From Lampris incognitus (Eukaryota; Chordata; Actinopteri; Lampriformes; Lampridae), in assembly GCF_029633865.1 (NCBI RefSeq), contig NC_079219.1:58476850-58540849 (forward strand): a DNA stretch of 64,000 nt, written 5' to 3'. A program made the position numbers and the translations under genes. This document shows, piece after piece, positions 25,601-35,084 of the stretch (its first letter is position 1; each line of letters starts with the position of its first letter). The notes below the pieces were generated by a model. The model ran no database searches and was not told the origin of the DNA. It was given only the letters and a program-made list of their open reading frames with translations.

Positions 25601-28600
25601 AAAACAACAAAATACGTTACCGTAATTATGCAGACGACACACATATTTACATAACCATCATCACCAGGGCACTAAAATCCCAGTGCTGAGGAAGTGCATT
25701 TCTTCACAATTAAAGATAAAACTGAAGTAACTGTCTTTGGCGCCAAGGAAGAATGATAAAAGGTCAGCACTCAGCAGCTACGATCATTATTGTTAAAAAC
25801 CACAAACCACGCCTGAAATCTTGGTGTAGTCATGGACTCAGGTTTATGTAAAGCACTTTGAATTGCCTTGTTGCTGAAATGTGCTATACAAATATACTTC
25901 CTTGCCTGGTTTAAAAACCATGTTGTTCACACACCTCAGCAAGTCCAAGTAATTTCTCTGGCAGTCAGTGACAAAAAGAGGGAGCGAGAGAAATGTACGC
26001 AGGAGTGAGAGGAGAGAAGACAGAATGGCGAAATCCAAAATGAGAAAAGTAGACAGAAATTATTGATTGGACATTACGGGTGTAACAGTACACACAAATC
26101 ACGGTTCAGTAGGTTTTCGTTACAGTGAGGGGAAAAGAACCAAAAGGTAAAATGGCTTCTTTCTTTCTTTAATAAAACAGTGGTTTATGGCTCTGTCTTT
26201 CATATGCAAAACGTTTTGTTGATAACACAACAGGCTGCAACCTACTAATAAAAAAGTAAATTTTACTTAAGTAAATCAAAAAAACATCCTCTCAAATGAA
26301 TACATATAATAAACATCCATTAAGGTGCAGCATTTAGAAAATTAACTGTACTGTACTTGTATTCACATTAGCCGCTTCCACCTTCACTTAAGGACTGTGC
26401 AACACATTCTCTCAAATAAACAAGCACGAAACCGGCCTGACCCACTGAGCACGACGCTTTAGATTAGTTTTAAATTCAATTTCACACAAAGTTCCATGTT
26501 TGAACTGGTTAAAACAACGCTGCATTCGTTCGGTATACATGCGTGCTGAGCCGAAAGACACATACCAAACATTTTCGGTACAAATACGTTTATCGTTACA
26601 CTCCTAACGGACAGAGCAGTACGCCTTCACTCTTCCAGCAACGACTGCCAGACCAGTCTGCCTCATATGTTCCGAGACAAAGGCGCTTGTAAAAAGCGCC
26701 AATGTGAAGCGCAACTATACGAGACAAAGCACAGATAGTTTGAGAAAAACCTAAACACAGAAATCAGAGGTGAGGGCACGGAACGTGTACGAACTGACGG
26801 TATGATAATCGGTCCACCACAATCCTCTCCATTCATTAACGGCCCAGGAACATGCAAACGAACATTCACTGAAAGTTGATTGTATTCTGGGTCAACATAA
26901 AAAGCCATTGACTGACGAGGGATTGTTAGAGTGCATGGGCACGTACTGGACCTCTCCATATGGAACGGACTGATCTCCGAGCAGATACTGCACTAAGAGT
27001 ATTTTGTAGTAACTGACGCTACCACTTTCTGGCTACAGACTGTCTGTGACACCTTTTTACCACATTTGGGGTCCATATACATTTTCGAGTCCGCTTTCGA
27101 CTACAAACATCAGTATAACAAAATATCACTCCTGACTCACCAATGAGCACATAATTTATATTTGTCCATGTGATGGCACTGACATTCCAGCCTACATTTA
27201 AACTACTGACAGGACAAGCAAATGCTCATTTTTCTCACTAAACAAAAAAGATAAAATGGGAAGTGGGACAAAAAAGGAAAAAGTACCTTAAAGCTGTCTT
27301 GTGTTATTTGCTCAAATTAAGCCCATTCTCTGACTAAACCAAGCTAAGTGAAGTAGGAGAAAGGGGAGACAGACATGGGACGTTACAGCTGTTATATTTT
27401 TCTTATTTGTACAAATTCAGCATTTTTTCAAAGAACAAAGAAAGTTGAATCAGTTCATCTGGACATAACATTTATTGACAGAAACATTTCATCACTCATC
27501 TAAGTGACCTCTTCAGCCTAAACTGACTGCAGGTATCCCCATCAATAAACAATACTGTTGCACACCGACCGAAACCAACGATCGGTTTCATATGCAAATA
27601 GACGTGACCACTAACTGGAGTTTCAATGGTCGTGTGTACTAGTCACAGAGGATTTGGGAATGTTTGCAATCACAGCACTGCAAGACGGCGACAGATGTAG
27701 TCTTAGCCCCGGGTTCAGGGATGGTCATTCCCTCCTCACATAGATGGCCTCTTTGACTCGCCGTTCAAACCAGCGTTCTTCCCTATCAAGGATGTGCACA
27801 TCCCCATACTTCAAAGAGTGGCCACTGGCCTGTTGATGGGTGTAGACTACAGGTCCTGGCTTGACGTGTTAGCTCTTCTGTGTTGTGCCATCCTCTTGGC
27901 CAGCATCTGTTTAGCTTCCCCAATGTAAAAGTCATGGCAATCCTCCTGGCACTTAACAGCATACACTATATTGCTCCGTTTATGCCGGGGGACCTGATCC
28001 TTGGGGGGGGGGGCAATTTCTGGTGCAGTGTACCTTTTAAGAGTACATCTGTCGCCATCTTATAACACTATGATTGCAAACATTCCCTAATCTCGGTGAA
28101 TAGTATATATGGCCACTGTAACTCTAGTTAATGGTCACGTCCATATTTGCATATGAAACTGATCGTTGGTTTCGGTCGTTATGCAACAGTATTGTTTATA
28201 AGGGCGGAGATACCTGCAGTCAGTTTAGACTGAAGAGGAAACTTGTGCCCCTTTTCCACTACATGGTACTGGCTCAACTCGACTCGCTGAGTGTCGTTTT
28301 CCATTACTGTAACAGAACCCCTCAGTGTAGCTGGTCTGCAATGATTTTTGTACCTGCTCGTTTCTTTGGAACCTCGACATAGGTGGTACCAGAAAAGTGG
28401 CAACAATTACCAAAATGCCAGTACTTTCCGGTAATGGAAAACGAAAAAGTTGAGTTGAGCCGATACCATGTAGTACAAAAGGAGCAGTAGACGGGTGATG
28501 AAACGTTTCTGTCAATGTGTCCAAATGAAATGATTCAACTGTCTTTGATTTTCTGACTGGATTATTGAGCATGCATAGACATTTAATCCCTGTATACAGC

Positions 28601-31600
28601 AACTACAATATAGGCCCCTTAATCAAAAAGAACGCCACTTTATTTTGTCATTGTATTCTTACAACGAATTGTATTCTTACAACTTATATGTTTTCTGCAT
28701 TTGACCCATTCTATTGTATAGCAGCAGTGGGCAGCTGCAGTGCCCTGGGACCAACTTCAGTTCTTCTTTCCACTGTCTTGGTCAGGGGCAAAGGCAGGAA
28801 TATTAACCCCAACACTTAATCATAGTGCAAGCTGATGGTTCAGACCTTTGCTGAGAGGAAACTTGAGTGACTGGACCTCTGAATTTTAATTGAATACCCC
28901 TGTATTATGCTATCACTGACTCACAGACAACAAATCTGGTATTCTGACTTTGGTAAATCTGATTAATGATGTGATGTGTACACACGAAGTGAAATGAGAG
29001 ACCGAAGCATGAGACCCAAGTAATATAAAATCACTAGTGATCATTCATTTGACAGACTTTAAGGACAAATGTAAAGACATCTGTAATTTTGACCTTTACA
29101 ATCAAAACAATTGGTTTTAGGCCACCACTCCACTCGCTCACTGAGACATACCTCTGCTGTGGTCCGGTTGGCCTGCGCAGTCTTGGTAGCACTCTGACTC
29201 TTGCTAATGGAGGCAAGTGCTTGTCTTGCCTTCTCCCACTCTGGGTTCTCATGGACCTGGCTTTCTGGAGAGGTTCCATAGGACCTGTCATTACAATGCA
29301 ACTAGGTCAAGGGCATGGAAAAACAAAATTTGCTACCTAGCTCCATAACTGTTGCTGTCATACACAACTTATCTGTAAAACAGATAAATACAGAATGCTA
29401 TTTTTGGCTGGACTGGACCAGCAACACAGCCCTAAAAATGCGTAAGTCCATGACTGATCGTGTTTGGAGTGACAGAGTGATTAAGTTACACAATTGGGCT
29501 GCTGGATCAGGTAACCAATGCTGCCGCTGGTAAGCACTAAAAAGGGGAGTTTACCTATTGGCCTCTTTCAAAATGAAATCGGTGCTGCAGTTCCAGCTCA
29601 TTACAAACTTATTGGACACTAACAAACAGAATATACTGCTGCTCATTCCACATTTGGTTATGCACTGTAACAGTCCAGCATACAGCAGAACAGGGGAGAA
29701 AACAGCTCTCCATGCTCCGAGAGGCATGAGGGAGAGCGTACAGTTAAAGCACCCCAAATAACAAAAACTCTGACATAATACTCAATACAGCGCGAGTCTA
29801 AGACCCCATTTACACTTGGTTTTAAAATGTGTTTTTTGAGATCAGATCACAAATGGACAGCACCAAAACGTTTTGTGAACTGGTTACTCAAACCACTTGC
29901 CGAGGTGGTCTGGGACGCATTTGAACACTTTTGTAGTGTAAACGCTAATGCATCCTGATGCATCCCCGACAAGACATAGACAGTTACAAAATCATCTTCT
30001 TCGGGGTGATGAAAACTGATCACAAGTGGTCAGCAGGACGCATTTGGAGACGCATGCTACACAGGTGTAAACGGTGATGTGTCTCATTGTCCACTTGTGA
30101 TCCAATCGCCCAAATGCATTTTAATACCAAGTGTAAACAGGGTCTTAGAAAAACGAGATGAAAGGGGGGAGTTAACAGATGATTTGAATAGTTATAATTA
30201 GAATTAAATTTAAGTTCTCTTTCAGAGAAAACATTCCAAAATATAAATGGAAAGTATAGTTTGGACAAGTGCGGATGAGCGATGCTGCCTGGGTATAGTC
30301 ATCTAAGTGACTTCTTCAGTCTCAATTGACTGCAGGTATCCCCACCCTGACAAACAGCACAGTTGCATAACGACCGAACCAACCATCGGTTTCATATGCA
30401 AACTGACGTGACCACTGTCTGGAGTTACAATGGCCATGTGTACTATTCAGAGGGTTGAAGAATAGTTGCAATCACAGCATTGTTGCCATCTTACAATACT
30501 GGGCCACTGTGCCGCCCTAGATAAGTGATGAAACGTTTCTCTCAATATTGTGTCCAGATGAACTGATGCAACTTTCTGTGATTTCCTTACCTGGATTACT
30601 GAGCATGCATGAAGACATTGGGAGGCGGACTACCTGTCTTTCTTGTCCTGGACTAAAAGTCTTAAACAAAATCGCTCTAAGTCCCCAATCTCGAGGACTG
30701 CGCAGACATTCAGTAAAAGGGAATCAAAAAAAATCTAAAGTTGCTGTAATGGTTTAAAGAGCTCTCTCCTTGTTACCAAGCCAATCACAACATTCGCCAG
30801 TTTGTTTCACCACAGAGGAAGATAACGACTTGATTTATATAGAACTTTCCTAAGACTGCGTTTTACACTTTACCCTTGAATGGGGGGGGGGGGCATCAAT
30901 TCCGGTAAGGCGTTTCCTAGATCAGTGTTTCTCAACCCAGTCCTCAAGGACCCCCTATCCTGCAGATTTTCTTTGCAACCCTGAATAGGTACCTGTTTAT
31001 AGTTAGTCAACCAATCAGCAATGAATGTCAAGAGTGTGCACATCTTGCATAATTAAGTGCGTTGAGATGATTGGTTGAGTAAGTACAAGCAGGGCTACTT
31101 ATGCAGGGTTACAATGCAAATCTGCAGGATAGGGGGTTCCTTGAGGACTGGTTTGAGAAACACTGTCCTAGATTTCCAAAGCAGCCGGCGCAGGTTTTTT
31201 GCAGCAACTATCCCCACACTATTGGCAATCGGAAAGCTCAGACTGTGTGGTATCGCGAGACTACCGACAGCGCCCCTGGAAGTATTTCGCCATATTGGCT
31301 AACTAATCATCCCCAGGAGCAGTCCGCCTCTGAATCAGTTAATGCTTTACAATATAAGCCTGAACCCCTTTAGACGGGCGTTTGGGTAATCTGTGAACTC
31401 TATATATGCCCGCTACCCCCTTCGTCCTCATTTCTCCTTGTCACTTTAGCTTTATCTTGCCTATTGTGACTTCGGTGTACTAGTTATGCTCTTTGGTCAG
31501 CTAATATTTGATCAGTCCCGTTTCAGCTTCTTCCGCTTTCATAACGTGATGGGGGGGTTTTAGGTTTTGCAAGGCGGCTTTGAGGAAAACCTATTGATAG

Positions 31601-31820
31601 TATCGTTCTTCCAACGTCGCTTGAAACGATCCAACACTGGTTTACAACCTATGTTGCTAATGTAAAAAAAACAAAAACAAAAAAAACCATATGACTATGA
31701 CTCAGGTCAATATATAATATATAGCATCAACTATACGTCTAACTCGCACAAGTTGTTTGGTTAAAGAGAGTTGAAATACCAGTTTGCGGTAGGGGTCGGC
31801 TGCGTCGTGTTGGCCGCCAT
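13695..31820 (-). CDS. leng8: LENG8, SAC3/GANP-domain RNA-processing protein, complete
   Basis: Fifteen coding exons (minus strand, 5' to 3'): 31820-31780, 29284-29152, 22757-22614, 20950-20873, 20429-20015, 18457-18307, 18224-18054, 17236-16991, 16898-16734, 15922-15628, 14986-14885, 14767-14699, 14619-14490, 14157-13950 and 13857-13695. They sum to 2511 bases: 836 residues plus TGA, against 800 in human LENG8. The start MAANTT matches the human MAAN start. Order in the protein: [17 protein letters not shown] near residue 30; Q/Y-rich [22 protein letters not shown]-rich exon 5 ending [27 protein letters not shown]; an S/R-rich exon (about 378-460); RG-rich exon 9; a basic patch; then the SAC3/GANP fold (about 590-830: [37 protein letters not shown]). 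Known role: SAC3-type scaffold working with PCID2 and SEM1/DSS1 in nuclear mRNA processing. The introns are crowded with mobile elements; the exons are intact. Confidence 0.95.
14333..14430 (+). mobile_element. 5'-truncated RTE LINE tail, 98 bp
   Basis: Contains the family's 3' coding end (GACAGAGGAAGATGTAGAGG) and a (AGT)n tail at 14417-14430. Flanked by imperfect 17-bp repeats ATTGTATA.GGCACA.G at 14316-14332 and 14431-14447. Same family as 55499-55914. Lies in a leng8 intron. Confidence 0.8.
15059..15422 (-). mobile_element. SINE family A, copy 2, with 10-bp target duplication
   Basis: tRNA-like head on the minus strand near 15420 (GTGGCGTAGTGATTAGCGTG, then the B box GTCCTGGGTTTGAGCCC), an internal AC run at 15178-15233, and a tail towards 15060. 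Flanked by GGCTTAAGGA at 15049-15058 and 15423-15432. Lies in a leng8 intron. Confidence 0.9.
15954..15980. repeat. AAT trinucleotide microsatellite
   Basis: About nine ATA/AAT units directly beside the Penelope-like copy in the leng8 intron upstream of exon 10. Confidence 0.85.
15996..16545. mobile_element. Penelope-like element ends, two inverted arms
   Basis: The arm at about 15998-16250 (TTTATTGACAGATACGTTTC, CAGTTTCATATGCAAATA, GGCCATGTGTACTATTCACA) recurs inverted at about 16270-16530, so the copy folds on itself around a C-run at 16261-16268. The same sequence flanks a GIY-YIG-coding remnant at 27440-28575, which ties the family to Penelope-like retroelements. No coding part is left here. 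Confidence 0.7.
17488..17583 (+). repeat. SINE family A, copy 3, 3' fragment
   Basis: Only the last 95 bases of the family: GGGATAGGCTCCAGCATCCC, GAGAGCAGGATAAGCGGTTT and the ATGG tail. In a leng8 intron. Confidence 0.85.
19085..19810. mobile_element. Penelope-like terminal region, copy 2, split by SINE B
   Basis: Halves at 19085-19218 and 19662-19810 join into one copy of the repeat seen at 15996, with CATATGAAACTGATTGTTGG on the left and GACTGAAGAGGTCACTTAGA on the right. The gap is SINE B copy 3. In a leng8 intron. Confidence 0.75.
19219..19661 (-). mobile_element. SINE family B, copy 3, inserted in the Penelope-like copy
   Basis: Minus-strand orientation, T-run at 19219-19228 as the inverse of its A tail. 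Flanked by GCAACTGTATTG at 19207-19218 and 19662-19673. The duplicated bases belong to the surrounding Penelope-like sequence, so the SINE is the younger insertion. Confidence 0.92.
20953..20980. repeat. AC microsatellite abutting leng8 exon 4
   Basis: On the leng8 strand this is a GT run ending only a few bases before the acceptor (TTCCCAG) of the 20950-20873 exon, so it stands where the polypyrimidine tract would be. Confidence 0.85.
22083..22147 (+). repeat. L2-type LINE 3' end
   Basis: GGAAAGTGCTATATAAGATTG followed by (TTA)n is the usual 3' end of fish L2 LINEs. Only the tail is present, in the large leng8 intron region. Confidence 0.5.
22561..22586. repeat. AC microsatellite near leng8 exon 3
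   Basis: (AC)n about 30 bases downstream of the exon 3 donor on the leng8 strand. Confidence 0.9.
23681..25317 (-). mobile_element. Full-length Tc1/mariner transposon
   Basis: 1637 bp between TA dinucleotides at 23679-23680 and 25318-25319. Ends CAGTGCATCCGGAAAGTATT and its near-inverse at 25298-25317. Inverted repeats of about 220 bp each carry an outer and an inner direct repeat (AAGTATTCACACCC at about 23693 and 23880; inverse at about 25106 and 25290), the IR/DR layout of Sleeping Beauty-type elements. It holds one uninterrupted transposase frame. Located in leng8 intron 2. Confidence 0.95.
23899..24918 (-). CDS. Tc1-family transposase, intact 339-residue frame
   Basis: Cut-and-paste DNA transposase. 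N-terminal paired-like region at residues 1-115, with two helix-turn-helix parts and a GRPAK minor-groove hook at 58-62. The catalytic DDE triad is visible: D152 in [12 protein letters not shown]243 in [10 protein letters not shown] and E278 in [10 protein letters not shown], with 34 residues between the last two, i.e. DD34[13 protein letters not shown] is the usual Gly-rich segment. Length is the family standard of about 340. Oddities against the common fish consensus, from memory: HLL instead of HLW after the catalytic Glu, KECL instead of KEWL, and QHDND instead of QQDND. The ATG follows the inner repeat at the expected spacing. Whether the protein is active is not known. Confidence 0.93.
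   Translation of the reverse strand: MKSKELSVDLRDRILSRHRSGEGYKKISTALKVPKSTVVSIIRIWRKFGSTRTLPRAGRPAKLSNWGRRALVREVTKNPMVTLTELQCSSVEMGEPSRRTTISAALHQSGLYGIVARRKPLLSKRHMTARLVFSRKHLKDSQTMRNKILWSDETKIELFGLNAKRHIWRKPGTSHHLVNTFPTVKHGGGSIMLWGCFSAAGTGRLVRMEGKMNGAKYREILDENLLKSAQDLRLGRRFTFQHDNDPKHTAKTTKECLRDKSVNVLEWPSQSPDLNPIEHLLKDLKIAVQRRSPSNLTELERICREEWENYPKYRCAKLVASYPRRLEAVIAAKGASTKY
25540..25906 (+). mobile_element. L2-clade LINE, degraded 3' part
   Basis: At about 25585-25665 the frame reads [14 protein letters not shown] and [12 protein letters not shown], the reverse-transcriptase YADD active-site region of L2-type LINEs. A shifted frame then gives [14 protein letters not shown], and the copy ends in GTAAAGCACTTTGAATTGCC and TGTGCTATACAAATA, the L2 3' end. 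Frameshifts and a deletion make it non-functional. In leng8 intron 2. Confidence 0.75.
26076..26608. mobile_element. hAT-like non-autonomous element (probable)
   Basis: Left end ACGGGTGTAACAGTACAC; right end CGTTTATCGTTACACTCCTA, roughly inverse of each other and of the common fish TAGGGGTGTAACGATAC-type ends. The interior is AT-rich without a frame. No clean target duplication was found. Confidence 0.5.
27440..28575 (-). mobile_element. Penelope-like element, copy 3, with GIY-YIG remnant
   Basis: The terminal repeat at about 27443-27720 and its inverse at about 28055-28575 flank a minus-strand coding remnant (28010-27725). That frame reads [20 protein letters not shown] and [17 protein letters not shown], the GIY-YIG endonuclease of Penelope-like retroelements. 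After a shift it continues as [21 protein letters not shown] stop codon and frameshift break it, so it is a pseudogene. The right terminal repeat holds a MITE at 28243-28490. In leng8 intron 2. Confidence 0.8.
28243..28490. mobile_element. MITE in the Penelope-like terminal repeat
   Basis: Inverted ends CCCTTTTCCACTACATGG (left) and CCATGTAGTACAAAAGGAGC (right), followed inward by GCTCAACTCGACTC/GAGTTGAGCC. It splits the Penelope-like phrase GAAGAGG...GATGAAACG. Target duplication not resolved. Confidence 0.65.
29797..30149. mobile_element. 353-bp MITE with 30-bp inverted ends
   Basis: Ends TCTAAGACCCCATTTACACT and its near-inverse AGTGTAAACAGGGTCTTAGA. The inner parts (TTGTGATCTGATC types) also pair. 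No coding frame. In leng8 intron 1 (29285-31779). Superfamily not assigned. Confidence 0.75.
30297..30616. mobile_element. Penelope-like terminal region, copy 4
   Basis: Carries the family phrases AAGTGACTTCTTCAGTCTCA, ATCGGTTTCATATGCAAACT, AGTGATGAAACGTTTCTCTC and GATTACTGAGCATGCATGAA. No coding part. In leng8 intron 1. Confidence 0.7.
30923..31165. mobile_element. 243-bp hAT MITE with perfect 8-bp target duplication
   Basis: Ends CAGTGTTTCTCAACCCAGTC and GACTGGTTTGAGAAACACTG, long inverted arms up to GCAGGGTTACAATGC, and direct repeats TCCTAGAT at 30915-30922 and 31166-31173. CAGTGTTTCTCAACC is a classic hAT terminus. In leng8 intron 1. Confidence 0.95.
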
Positions 31821-32170
31821 TTCACCGACGGGGATGGATGGCTTTCGCTAGCTAGCCAGAAAGCGCTAGCCTTAGCTCGCTGACGCTAACGGGCAAGGTA
31901 AACAAGACGAAGTCCGTCGAGATTTAACCGCCGTGAGCTGGTCGCAACGGGACCGATCCGCAGACTGGGAACGACGCCACTTAGTCCGACAGGCTAGACT
32001 GCAGACACGCTGCTTAGAAGCCGGCAAAACCCGAAACGAGGCAGATCTTACGGTCTGACGCGTCTTCTTCCATTTGCGAAGGCCGAGGGCTCTGCTTCCA
32101 TGTCGGAGCGGTACAAAATGGCAGCGGGCTGGTAATTCGCCGAGTCAAGCGGCGCTTCCGGTTTTGCTCG
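31780..32170 (-). promoter_or_regulatory. leng8 first exon and likely promoter, CpG-rich
   Basis: Contains the 41-base coding piece 31820-31780 with its ATG in an AAATGGCGGC context. Upstream (31821-32170) the sequence is CpG-rich compared with the AT-rich surroundings, as expected for a broad housekeeping promoter. No TATA box is evident. The exact transcription start cannot be placed. Confidence 0.6.
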
Positions 32171-32256
32171 TCACGTGACTAATTTCATTGGCTGAAACTT
32201 GCAACCGACGACGCCGAGACTCAGCGTGCAGCATCTTCCAAGGCCGTCCTTCAAGT

Positions 32257-32873
32257 AATTCTACCCTGCAAAACAATATTTATCAAAGTTTAAAAACGAT
32301 GCAGATGTTGAATGTTCTTTTTGCCAAATGCATCCTGAAACACGTGTCCACTTATTCTGCTCATGTCAGTTCACTTATACATTCTGGAGAGACTTCCACA
32401 AGTTTATCGCTGATTTTGTCTTTTCTGATTTTCACCTTTTACTATAAGAACGTTATTTTTTGTTTTCATAATTTTAATCGCAAAGATGGCGATGCATTCT
32501 TTTTTATAAATACGCTTTTATTTTTAGCCAAGTTTCATATACATAGATGTAAATTCTCCAACAGAAAGCCTCAACTCTTTGCACTTAAAAAAGAAGTTGA
32601 ACAATATATAAGGACAATCTCTACTTCAAAAAACACAAAGGTTTTAAAAACTATCAACATTTGCAAATCTCTGAATCTGTTTACATAAAATATGATCTCA
32701 CCTTTATTTACTTATTTTTTTCTGCTATTTATTTTTTATAATTTACTTTCTCTTTTGTGTCTTTATTGTTTTTTTTTTTAATCCTCAATCTATTGTTTTT
32801 GTGGTGTCTCGTGTGTCTATTTTGCTCTGTTTGAATGTATTTGAAGTATCAATAAAGTAAGAAAAAAAAAAGT
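32257..32873 (+). mobile_element. 5'-truncated L1-type LINE with A tail and 13-bp target duplication
   Basis: Flanked by CCGTCCTTCAAGT at 32244-32256 and 32874-32886. It ends in AATAAAG and an A tail at 32862-32871. The coding remnant starts with DADVECSFCQMHPETRVHLF, the zf-RVT type C-terminal zinc-binding motif of fish L1 ORF2. After a frameshift near 32450 it continues to a stop at 32686-32688. The insertion site lies about 430 bases upstream of the leng8 ATG. Confidence 0.9.
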
Positions 32874-33183
32874 CCGTCCTTCAAGTCAACGTGAAAACAC
32901 ACCAAGCAATGCCTGCGGAGCAGAATTGGGACGATATCCACAGTGCACACAGAGCAGCATCAGGACACTATCCGACAATAATCAACATGCAGACGAGAGA
33001 CCGTTTAAATTCCACAGGCACTTTAAAAAAGTGACCCTGACATGTTCCACAACAAGGCCATCCACTACCTACAGAGATCCGTCCAGACGTACCCCCCCCC
33101 CCCCATCCAGGGGCGTTTCCGGGATTTGGGGACGTTCGGGGCTTAGTCCCGATTTCTGCAGGGGGGTCCGGGGATCCCCGGAT

Positions 33184-33210
33184 TTATATATATATATATA
33201 TATATATACA
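33184..33210. repeat. TA microsatellite at the edge of the palindromic Tc1 copy
   Basis: (TA)n run directly left of CACTACCG; a shorter TATATATA lies right of the element at 34407-34416. Confidence 0.85.
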
Positions 33211-34406
33211 CACTACCGTTCAAAAGTTTGGGATCACCCAAACAATTTCGTGTTTTCCATGAAAAGTCACACTTATTCACCACCATATGTTGTGAAATGA
33301 ATAGAAAATAGAGTCAAGACATTGACAAGGTTAGAAATAATGATTTGTATTTGAAATAAGATTTTTTTACATCAAACTTTGCTTTCGTCAAAGAATCCTC
33401 CATTTGCAGCAATTACAGCATTGCAGACCTTTGGCATTCTAGCTGTTAATTTGTTGAGGTAATCTGGAGAAATTGCACCCCACGCTTCCAGAAGCAGCTC
33501 CCACAAGTTGGATTGGTTGGATGGGCACTTTTTTGAGCAGATTGAGTTTCTGGAGCATCACATTTGTGGGGTCAATTAAACGCTCAAAATGGCCAGAAAA
33601 AGAGAACTTTCATCTGAAACTCGACAGTCTATTCTTGTTCTTAGAAATGAAGGCTATTCCATGCGAGAAATTGCTAAGAAATTGAAGATTTCCTACACCG
33701 GTGTGTACTACTCCCTTCAGAGGACAGCACAAACAGGCTCTAACCAGAGTAGAAAAAGAAGTGGGAGGCCGCGTTGCACAACTGAGCAAGAAGATAAGTA
33801 CATTAGAGTCTCTAGTTTGAGAAACAGACGCCTCACAGGTCCCCAACTGGCATCTTCATTAAATAGTACCTGTTAGAGCCTGTTTGTGCTGTCCTCTGAA
33901 GGGAGTAGTACACACCGGTGTAGGAAATCTTCAATTTCTTAGCAATTTCTCGCATGGAATAGCCTTCATTTCTAAGAACAAGAATAGACTGTCGAGTTTC
34001 AGATGAAAGTTCTCTTTTTCTGGCCATTTTGAGCGTTTAATTGACCCCACAAATGTGATGCTCCAGAAACTCAATCTGCTCAAAGAAGTGCCCATCCAAC
34101 CAATCCAACTTGTGGGAGCTGCTTCTGGAAGCGTGGGGTGCAATTTCTCCAGATTACCTCAACAAATTAACAGCTAGAATGCCAAAGGTCTGCAATGCTG
34201 TAATTGCTGCAAATGGAGGATTCTTTAACGAAAGCAAAGTTTGATGTAAAAAAAATCTTATTTCAAATAAAAATCATTATTTCTAACCTTGTCAATGTCT
34301 TGACTCTATTTTCTATTCATTTCACAGCATATGGTGGTGAATAAGTGTGACTTTTCATGGAAAACATGAAATTGTTTGGGTGATCCCAAACTTTTGAACG
34401 GTAGTG
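33211..34406. mobile_element. Palindromic Tc1 derivative, copy 1 (two 533-bp arms)
   Basis: Left arm 33211-33743 and right arm 33874-34406 are near-perfect inverses around a 130-bp centre. Outer ends CACTACCGTTCAAAAGTTTG and its inverse are Tc1-like. Each arm encodes the start of a Tc1 transposase ([40 protein letters not shown]): plus-strand frame 33589-33876 (95 codons) and minus-strand frame 34027-33833 (64 codons). The catalytic domain is absent. A second copy is at 57550-58704. It cannot move by itself. Confidence 0.9.
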
Positions 34407-34605
34407 TATATATATACACAAGCTCTATTTTGATGTTTTTTATGCACTCAGGCACCTTATTTACATTCAAAGTACATGTCTTAATCATTGAAAAATTGAA
34501 ACGTGTACCTCAGAAACTATTGTTTACTCTCCAGATTAATTATAAATTGTGATGTTAAAAATATTAGTCGTTGTTCTGAGGATCTGCACACTTCCAGATC
34601 CCACC

Positions 34606-34818
34606 GCTGCCACCAATGTAAACGGTTACTGTCTTGCCCGGTGCGGGATTCGATACGACGTATACTGCGCCACAAGGCGACATCACTAACCGCTCGGCTA
34701 AAGTGTCAGGCTTGACAGCTAGGGGCTAATGTGAGTTATTAGTGTGATGTCGCCTTGTGGTTGCAGTACAGCCGTATCGAATCCCGCACCGGGCAAGAAA
34801 ATAACCGGTTACATTAGT
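34606..34818. mobile_element. Foldback element with tRNA-like arms
   Basis: Left arm about 34614-34690 (AAACGGTTACTGTCTTGCCC, GGTGCGGGATTCGATACGAC) is the imperfect inverse of the right arm about 34740-34815. GGGATTCGATAC resembles a tRNA B box and the phrase around CTAACCGCTCGGCTAAAGTG an inverted A-box region. Total about 210 bp with a short centre. No frame. Confidence 0.6.
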
Positions 34819-35084
34819 AATTAGTATTAGTATGGAGTAGAAGCAGAATACTTCACAACTGTTATCATTAAACATTTATTGACATGCTACAGTACCAGAC
34901 TAGAGAAAAAAATTGACAGCTGATGATTGCTTATGGCATGAAATGAAATCACTTGTGTGGTATGTGAATTAAAAATAAACTCCCTGTCCTTGTTCTTTTT
35001 TTTCCTAATTGTGTAAAATCTACTGTGGTGTCAGGAAGTATCCAAGATGGTATTGCAGGCAATGGTACTGTTGGAGTAACGTTT

